This document shows, in pieces, positions 56,965 to 64,000 of a DNA stretch of 64,000 nt. This DNA is from Adiantum capillus-veneris (lineage: Eukaryota; Streptophyta; Polypodiopsida; Polypodiales; Pteridaceae): contig CM043958.1 of the NCBI GenBank assembly GCA_014529385.2, positions 124,969,817-125,033,816 on the forward strand, in the 5' to 3' direction. A program made the position numbers and the translations under genes. The first letter of the stretch is position 1, and each line of letters opens with the position of its first letter. The notes below the pieces were generated by a model. It searched no databases. It saw only the letters and a program-made list of their open reading frames with translations, and had not been told where the DNA came from.

Positions 56965-59276
56965 TGTACAACTTAGCTTCAACTTTATATTTTGCACAAA
57001 AAGGAACTTAGAGCTTGCGGAATCAAGTGATAAGATTTGGTTATAGCAACACTAGCACATTGTCTTAGGGTTATGGGAGCCCTCTCACCATCCACTCTCT
57101 TACAATGATAGCCAAACAAAAGCCAATGAATCACAAGCAACAAAACAACAACCTTCAATGAAACAAGTCACCTTATGAAGCTGAATGAGTTTGCCAAGCC
57201 AAATTGGGGGAGAAGCGTGAGCCTTTGGATATGAATTGCACGCAAAACTACCAATTCATTGATGCTGGGGTAGATACAACAATGGTAGGAAGAATATCTT
57301 CTACTCACACTCACTCAAACTAGCTCAAGCTTTTCTATGCACCAAGGTGATGGTGTATAGAAAGCTTACTCTCTCTTTACGACCAAGATAGAACTGGCGT
57401 GTGGTACGCTCAATCTAGTGTGCAATGGTATAGTGATCTCTTTTACAAGGAGGAATGGGTTCTATTTATAGGTTTTAGAAGCCTTGATTAGGATTAAGCC
57501 TAATCAATTTTATTAGGAAAGATCAAGGATTATGAATTTTTATGAATTTCAAATGATAATGGGGTCTCTCTTTTCTCTTGAGTCACATGGATGTGGTCTC
57601 AAGTAAGAGAATTATTGATGTGGTGAAAGGAGAGAAACTTCCATGGGAGTGAGTGAATTTGGTTTACTTGTGCGGTTGCCTACTCCTTATGTTGATAGTG
57701 TGGGTGCGTTTTTACAAGAGAAGTTAGTTGCTAGTGGTAATAATCACTAGAATTGTTAGTGATACATTTACAATGGGTAGGATGAGTTGATTTGATGAAG
57801 GTAGAGGGGTGAATTAAAAGATAATCATTGAGATGGTGAAGCTTTGAAGAAGCTTGAACTCACCCTTGTGTAGATTGTGGAAAAAATGACCGCTGGTCTT
57901 CTTCTTCTTCTTCGCTTCTTTACGCCGCCGCCACGGTTGACCACCACGATGAATGGAGGATTTGTTGATGAAAAATCCTCAATATGCAGAAGTCATCATT
58001 GTTAAGATGCTGAATTTTAGATATTTTTAGGAGAGATAAATGAAATTGTAACATAGAAGCAATAGAGAGAGACATGGAGAGGGTGTATGTATGTAGAGGT
58101 TCATAAAAGAACTATAGGGATGAGAGAGAAGGGTAATGGTGAAGAGGGTGGGAGAAGCCATGGAAATTGTAGGTTTGAGTGAGGGAAGGAGAGGGAGGGA
58201 TGTGTAAGAGTGAGTAGGTGTGTGGAAGGGTGAGAGAAGACAAAGGGCTACTTGTGAGAAAAGTGGGCAGACTGGGGTCCACTCAAAAAATCATAGCTCA
58301 CCACTGGTAGCTCTAAAAATCATGAAAAAAATTGAGGTGATTACTCAAAGCATGGGATACATTTTCTCTTTTGACCATCGCTCCAAATTCGGAGTGGAGA
58401 TAGGTGCCAAAATTCTCACCAAAAAGCCTGTTTTTATGCCTGCAAAAGTCTTTTAGTGGCCCCCTCCTTTGTTGAATTTGTACAATGCATCCAAGAGTGA
58501 GCCCCTCCTTTGTCATATTATAATACAAAGCATCCAAGTTGCCCTTGACCCATGCATGGAGGAGGAATATTGGTGAATAAAGAAATATATACATGGTGGG
58601 ACTAGTGTATGGACTATTCATGGACTTTAGCTCAATGAGCACATGGTGTTAGAATAATGAATAAAAATAATAATAAAAATATGGAGGAGTTATGGATATG
58701 GAAAGATATTGGAATCATATGATATGGTCCCTCCTTGAATTATTTTGGGTGAAAGAGGAAAAGGTATGCAAGTAAATAATATAATAAACGGAACCAATGA
58801 GTAGAAATCAATTTTTTGTTTTCACGAGGGTGAGGGTGAAAATGTGGGAGTGATTTGTATAAAGGAAAAATATGAGGTTAGAGTATATACATATTGGTAA
58901 AAAATATAATTATGGTGTAAGAGGATGAAAGAAGGTGTACATAGGTTTAATAAAACACACAGTTAAGTAGAAATATGTAAATAAAATACCAGAATAATTA
59001 TAAGAAATCCCTATATTTAGGCCATATATACAATGAAATATTTACACCCAAAGAGGCCATAATATACTTTTATTTTTTTATTTTTTTTTATTTTTTTGGC
59101 TCAACTAGCCCAGTGACTAGCTAGCTGAGGGTTTTTAAGAAGATATGGGAAAAGCCCCCTAACTCACACACGCCTATGTACAGTGAAATGGTAGGGATAG
59201 CCATAGCGTTTGGGTGAATTTGGTAGGGTGGAGCAACTTACTATGGAAATTATGGAGAGCTGAAAAACGGCTATCA
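56643..59276 (-). repeat. E4 5' LTR
   Basis: 2634 bp. (GA)29 run (56904-56961). TATA box on the minus strand, CCTATAAATAGAA (57460-57472). Ends TGAGGCGG...CTATCA on the + strand. Confidence 0.95.
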
Positions 59277-59280
59277 ATAG

Positions 59281-59819
59281 CTGTGTCCATGGACACGTAC
59301 TATCAAAAACTTTGGCCTACAATTAGACATGAATTCATATAAAATTTCTATCATGATATATGTCAATGGATAGCTCTTAAAGAATAAAATGTAGAAGTGC
59401 AATCACTTATAAATTTTATTTAGTTTGTATTATTTTTTCCACAAGATTGTTTTTGTGATATGCTATCTAATAGCTTAAATATCATTCCACCTATTCATGC
59501 TTTCACCCTGCAACCACCTCCAGCTTCAAAGCATTGTAACTTGCACACAGTGGGTCCGTTTGATGAGCCATTTAGACCTGTTTCTTCAGCACTTCAAGTT
59601 TTACACTTCTAGACCAAAAAAGAGCCCTTTGAACCCCGTTCATTTTACATACTGTCAGGCTCTATATGGAGCCCTTTTTGCCTAGAAATCCACATAAAGC
59701 ATACATCTCCGCTGCGACCTACCTACACAAACTCTTCCCATATGCTCTAGCCCTCTTCCATGCATCTTTAAGCATACACATCACTACTTATTCCCTCTTC
59801 TAGGGTTGAAACACTTCCA
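59281..59819. other. Flank of E4, nothing recognised
   Basis: Should continue the sequence broken at 48080 (E5 LTR candidate and beyond). A short TGTCCATGGACA palindrome lies at 59286-59297. No gene. Confidence 0.4.
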
Positions 59820-60490
59820 TGGCACCAATGTCACTATATTTCCATGAGAGACAAACTCAATAGAGGTAAACAAATCACGATGTGAGGTAATGTGCTTTGT
59901 AGAACCACTATCAAAATACCACACATATGAATCTGCAGCAACTCACATACATGCATCATGGACAATAGAATCATAAGTGCACTCTATACTAAATGCTTAT
60001 CCTGCATCAACATCAACATCACAATCTCCTTTGAAAAAAGACTATACAATTGTTGCACTTGTATTGGACCCTGTAGTGGATCCAACCTCTTTCTTCTTAG
60101 CCTCTTTTGCCTTCAATTTTGGACACTGCTTGATCAAGTGATCATCAGATTTACAATAGTGGCCACACATATTCTTTTTCCCTTATCACCAGAGTTGCTA
60201 GACGAAGTGCTTCTAGCAAAAGAATTAGGAACATAAGTATTTCCACTCGCAACAGAACCATAAGAAGTGGTTACATTGTTGATCCCACCTTTTCTTTGAG
60301 CTGCAATAAAAGCCTGTACAATTCCACGCTGCCTAGGTTTTTTTTTTTTTGGAGAGTGACTCTTGCAACAACAATGTGCATAATGCATCAAGCTTGACAA
60401 CTTCACGCTTTCCTTGGGTCATAAGTCTCCAAGCACTAGCAAAAGTTTTGTAAGAATCTGGCAAAGCATCAAGAACACTATATGTCATAA
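59820..60490 (-). pseudogene. gag: Ty1/Copia gag and protease fragment
   Basis: Minus strand: a gag helix block (LPDSYKTFASAWRLMTQGKR), a Lys/Ser-rich linker, a zinc knuckle-like MCGHYCKSDDHLIKQCPKL (C-x3-C-x4-H-x4-C, one residue more than usual between the first two Cys), and the Copia protease start WYFDSGSTKHITSHRDLF, with the D-S-G active site. Order and motifs are those of Copia Gag-Pol. It breaks off before integrase. Several frame changes. Confidence 0.75.
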
Positions 60491-60544
60491 TAATCAATAT
60501 CTAATTCTCCTAAATGATTTTCTCATATTAAACTGATCATTTAA

Positions 60545-62081
60545 TGTGGGGAAGTTCCAGGGGAGAAAAAGCTAGAATCTTGGTTAAGCTAGCAGACGGG
60601 CCACAATAGGGATCCAAAGGAGGGAAAATAGGGATCCAAAAGGGGGGCCATCTGCAAAAGAGCCATGTGCAACAATGGGCTAAAAAGTCCCTAAGGTTAA
60701 GCCCATTAAGACTTCCAAAATGCTAAGGTTCCAAAATTCAAAGGTTATGTCCAAAGATCAACCCTAGGGGAATTGGATGCTTTGTGTGTGACCAAAAAAT
60801 CCTTGCATATCCCTACATAGGAGGGGGCGAGCCTAGCAAGTAGGGGATGAGAGAGAAAGTCACACACACACACACACACAGGCTCCCTTTACACAAAGGG
60901 AATTAGGGACACATGTCAGCTCCCTAGCCCAGATGCCCACAAGGTGTGCCCAACTGCTATTGGATGACCCTTGAAGTGGACCAATGAGAAATAGGCTAGA
61001 GTAAATTTAGCCTAATTAATTTAAAACACTTAATAAAAAGGATTAATGAAAATTAAGTCTCCTGGATGATTATTGGACAGACCGTGAAGGGGTCCAATAG
61101 GAATTGAGCAGCCCAATGGTCTACTGAATTCCTATTGGTGAGAATGGGAAAAGGTCCAATGGGGATTTAATTCATTTAAATCAATTAAGTTTAATTGATT
61201 AAGCTCTCACAAAAGGGGAAAGGGGGACACATGTCAGAAGGCTATCACTTATGCTGCTTAATTGTGATAGGCTAGCCCTTGGGAGGTCCAATGGGGAGCC
61301 TGCAAGAGTAAATAGCAAGAGGGCTCTCCCAAGAGAGAGAGGGGGCTGATTTTTGCAAGGCATTATCACACACACACTCACACAATCTTATGTGTGAAGA
61401 AAGAGAAGACTATCTCTTCCCAAGCTTTAATGGAGAGCTCATCACCTACTCCAAGCTTGTGAGATAGAAGCCTACATCAACACACTCTTGGCATGTGGAT
61501 GAAAATCCAACCAAGAGCCAAGCTTCAATGCATGCTCATCTCCTCTACCAAGCTAATTACTAAGCTAAGCTATGCTAATATGAGTGATTATGTGAGGAGA
61601 TGTACATCTTTCTCGTAAGATACTCCTTCTTCCTGTCAATCTATTCTCATACCCTGCTAGCTCTCACCATCTTCGAAGGTGTGTGAGGTCTTGGGTCTGA
61701 GAATGGGGATAATTAAAGTTGTGTTTACTAAGTGTTTTGCTTAGTGCATGAATCTTTCATCTTAATTGGACTAGCTAGTCTTGAAGGAACACAAAGAATT
61801 GTATTGTGCAATGTCTCTCTTGATGGGAGAAACCATAATACAAATCCTTGTGGAGGGGGGACCGGCTCCATGCAAATCCGCTCCTCAACTGTTGTCAATA
61901 GCTTAATTTCTCTCTCTTTTGAAAGTATTGTTGATGCTATCTAACTAGGTGTTATGCTTTTTGTTGCTCTCTCCACCCAAGCACTCTTGTAATTCTCATT
62001 AGGAATCTATTCTAATGAAATGCCCACTATGTTCATGCTAATTTCCGCTACACACAAGTTTTTAGGCCATTAAATGTTACA
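60545..62081 (+). repeat. E7 5' LTR
   Basis: About 1537 bp. The right end is fixed by the primer site; the left end was chosen at TGTGGGG because it gives TGT...ACA ends. It contains a (CA)n run at 60863-60880. Confidence 0.65.
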
Positions 62082-62082
62082 C

Positions 62083-62094
62083 TGGTATCAGAGC
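62083..62094 (+). promoter_or_regulatory. E7 primer-binding site (initiator Met)
   Basis: TGGTATCAGAGC, exact plant initiator-Met primer site, one base after the LTR. Confidence 0.9.
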
Positions 62095-62498
62095 ACAAGG
62101 TTTCTCTTTTCTTGCTCAAGAAGGGAGGTCCTCAAGCTATCTATAAATGGTTGGTATTATTAATTGCCTGTGAGTAAGTAGAATAGGAATTTTTCAACCT
62201 TGCAGTGCGCGTGTCATTGTGCAGTTAATGGGGCATCACCGTCGAGAGCTATGGTCTTAATAGTGGAGTCCTACGGGGCTTGCCTACGGCTTAACCACTA
62301 TTGAGCTATTAGAAGCTTGACAGGAGCCGGTGCTGTTTTAGTGTTGAAAGACCCTCTCTTCTATTCCTTGCAATTAATGGTATTCGAGCCGCGGGTATAG
62401 TAGCTTGAGTGCTTTTTCTAAAGGGGTAAAGAGGAGTAGAAACTAGGGCTTGAAGTGCCAAAGTACACCTAAAAAGTTTACACTTAAAAGTTGTTAGA

Positions 62499-64000
62499 AT
62501 GGCTGACAATAGTAAAGAGAGTGAAATTAATGTTGATAACTTTGATTTTGCTAATGAGCAAGTTACTAATGATGCTGCGATGCTTGTTAACTATCTTGTT
62601 TCTAGGCTTCAACAAGCCATGGGCAATCTCTCCAAAGTGAAGTGCAACGGTAGCTCCGTGCTCACGGGATTCTCCAAGCTCATCACCATGACGAGAGAAC
62701 ACCTAGGAAGCCTCCTTGTGAGACTACCAAAAGAGGTCTCTCTCCGATTCGGGAATAAGAATAGAATCCCTACGAAGGGCCCAAGAATTTACTTCTTGAT
62801 GATGCATCTCCTTCCCAAAGGAGAACTCAAAAGCCTCCATCGAAGGAACGAGAAAGAAGTGAGTCTCCCGCCACCCCGGCGGAGATGGCTCCACGAAGAC
62901 GGAGGGCTAAACGCTCTCCATCACCACCAAAGCGGAGAAGACCATCACACTCTTCTCCACGCCATAATTCAAAGACGGATGATAAAAAGCAAGAGAGGAA
63001 AAAGGCGAGAAAGAGGACACCCTCTTCTCCATCTTCTTCATCCTCTTCCTCTTATGAAAGTGATGGTAAAGAAGACCAAGATCAAGACAAGAAAAAGGCG
63101 AGAAAGAGGTCACCCTCTTGTCCACCTTCTTCAAATTCTTCACCTTCTGAAGAAAGTGATGGTGCAACCCTTGAACCATCAAAAAGAAGAGGCCATAGGA
63201 AATCATATGCCAAATGGAAGAGGTCATCCAAGCTGAAGAAGTTCAAAGAGGGAGGGAAGAGCATCTCTTTCCTTACCTTTGGTGCTACGGACAAAGTCTT
63301 GGCCTTTATCCAGCAATTTGATGCGGCGTTTGGAGATGAGGGCTTCACGGAGTCCTCTAAGCTACGCCATGTAGCTATGCACTTTCAAAAGTCCGCCAAG
63401 CAATGGTGGTCTAGCCTACGAGCCAATGGTGAAGCTCCACGAACATGGAAAGCTTTAAGAGCTTCCATTATGAAGCAGTTTTTGGCCACCGATGCCAAAG
63501 ACAAAGTACTCACCGAATGGCGAAGCTTAAAGATCTCTCCCAATGAATCCATCCACAAATATGTAGACAAGTTTTGGGACCTACAACTCAAAGCCACTGT
63601 CTTTAAAAAGTTGGATTTTGGAGAGAAAAAGCAACAATTTTGTGCGGGCTTAACCGAAGAAATGGCGGAGTATGTCAACTCCCAAAGGCCACATACCATA
63701 TCGGTGGTAATACACCATACTATGGTGGCCTCTCAAATCAATTTCCAAACGGGGGCTAAAAGAAATAATAAGCCCACGGAAAACAAGGGTTCCAATGAGC
63801 CTTAGGGGAAGGACAATGTCCAAAAGTCTCCTAAGGGCAACTCCAACAAAGCTAAAGAGAAGGGAGTTTACAAAGGTTAGAACAAACTCTCTCCTGAAGA
63901 TCTTGAGCGTTATCGCAAGTATAACCGGTGTTTCAAGTGGAGCAAACAAGGGCATGCGTACCGCGCTTGTCCCCAAAAGAACAACCGCCAAGATCCTCCT
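62499..64000 (+). pseudogene. gag: E7 gag, with basic Ser-rich N-terminus
   Basis: Start ATG at 62499 (MADNSKESEINVDNFDFANE). A frameshift between about 62650 and 62770 moves the reading to the frame open from 62885 to 63805. The N-terminal part is Arg/Lys/Ser/Pro-rich with two tandem units KKARKRTPSS... and KKARKRSPSC... followed by Ser and acidic runs. The capsid core follows: FGATDKVLAFIQQFDAAFGD, AKQWWSSLRANGEAPRTWKA and EWRSLKISPNESIHKYVDKF. TAG codons at 63803-63805 and 63878-63880 precede the zinc knuckle CFKWSKQGHAYRAC, in which the second Cys is Trp. Confidence 0.8.

Larger units (their letters stand above)
48077..59280 (-). mobile_element. E4: near-complete Tat-like Gypsy element with target duplication
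   Basis: LTRs 48081-50720 and 56643-59276 are highly similar along their length. Element ends are TG...CA. ATAG (48077-48080) and ATAG (59277-59280) flank it; with the shared A the duplication may be 5 bp (AATAG). The primer site and 5' LTR are on the right, so it is on the minus strand. Order: 5' LTR, primer site, small ORFs A and B, gag, protease, RT, two RNases H, integrase, polypurine tract, 3' LTR. The state of the pol and LTRs makes it the youngest insertion in the window. Confidence 0.93.
60545..64000 (+). mobile_element. E7: Gypsy element, 5' LTR to gag, runs off the window
   Basis: 5' LTR 60545-62081 (TGTGGGGAAG...TGTTACA), primer site TGGTATCAGAGC at 62083-62094, leader, and gag from 62499. 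The rest lies beyond 64000. Confidence 0.8.

Noticed and set aside
62386-62400. GTATTCGAGCCGCGG as a tRNA B box
   Set aside because: No A box or cloverleaf fits around it; it lies in the E7 leader.

Overview
This window reads as nuclear DNA of a land plant with a large, repeat-rich genome. It is almost entirely transposable elements in various states of decay, with long GA/CT and CA microsatellites and no intact host gene. The only host-type coding trace is a decayed PLS-like pentatricopeptide repeat (PPR) pseudogene at about 37.48-38.80 kb. Its near-identical tandem modules resemble the expanded PPR families of ferns and other seedless plants. A fern-like source is an inference from that and from repeat composition, not a demonstration. 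I recognised no tRNA, rRNA or CRISPR.

Left third (1-23 kb), all on the + strand unless noted. E1 (about 2.2-7.6 kb) is a decayed Ty3/Gypsy element of the dual-RNase H (Tat-like) type, preceded by a purine-rich leader. E2 (about 8.74-22.72 kb) is an older, unrelated Gypsy element. It shows two successive integrase zinc modules, an integrase core, an aspartic protease lying after the integrase, then a polypurine tract and the start of a 3' LTR. E2 is split by a minus-strand LTR-like insertion (10307-11148) and by E3 (12509-22649). E3 is a complete LTR-to-LTR Gypsy element with an ACGC target duplication and a heavily mutated gag-pol.

Middle (23-48 kb). This holds a compound microsatellite, five copies of an 18-bp perfect or near-perfect palindrome, and a 3.6-kb run of ORF remnants of unknown family (25187-28761). 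Further right are a small two-LTR non-autonomous element (29571-31099, minus), a fold-back element with internal 130-bp repeats (32180-32790), a LINE 3' end (34735-36105, minus), a 111-bp hairpin, the PPR pseudogene and a Copia remnant (39115-40080, minus). Next come a second copy of the LTR-like repeat (40793-41633), E6 (Gypsy gag with its LTR, minus) and E5 (Gypsy gag plus an unknown trailing ORF, no RT seen, minus).

Right part (48-64 kb). E4 (48081-59276, minus) is the best preserved element: two 2.64-kb LTRs, a target duplication ATAG, and a 930-residue pol interrupted from its C-terminus by one TAA. It belongs to the same dual-RNase H type as E1. Right of it are a Copia gag/protease remnant (minus) and E7, a Gypsy element with a 1.5-kb 5' LTR, an initiator-Met primer site and a gag that runs off the window.

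The most unusual observation is a pair of paralogous small ORFs (about 70 residues each, called A and B). They occur upstream of gag in two different Gypsy families: inside both LTRs of E3, and between the 5' LTR and gag of E4. I do not recognise the family.
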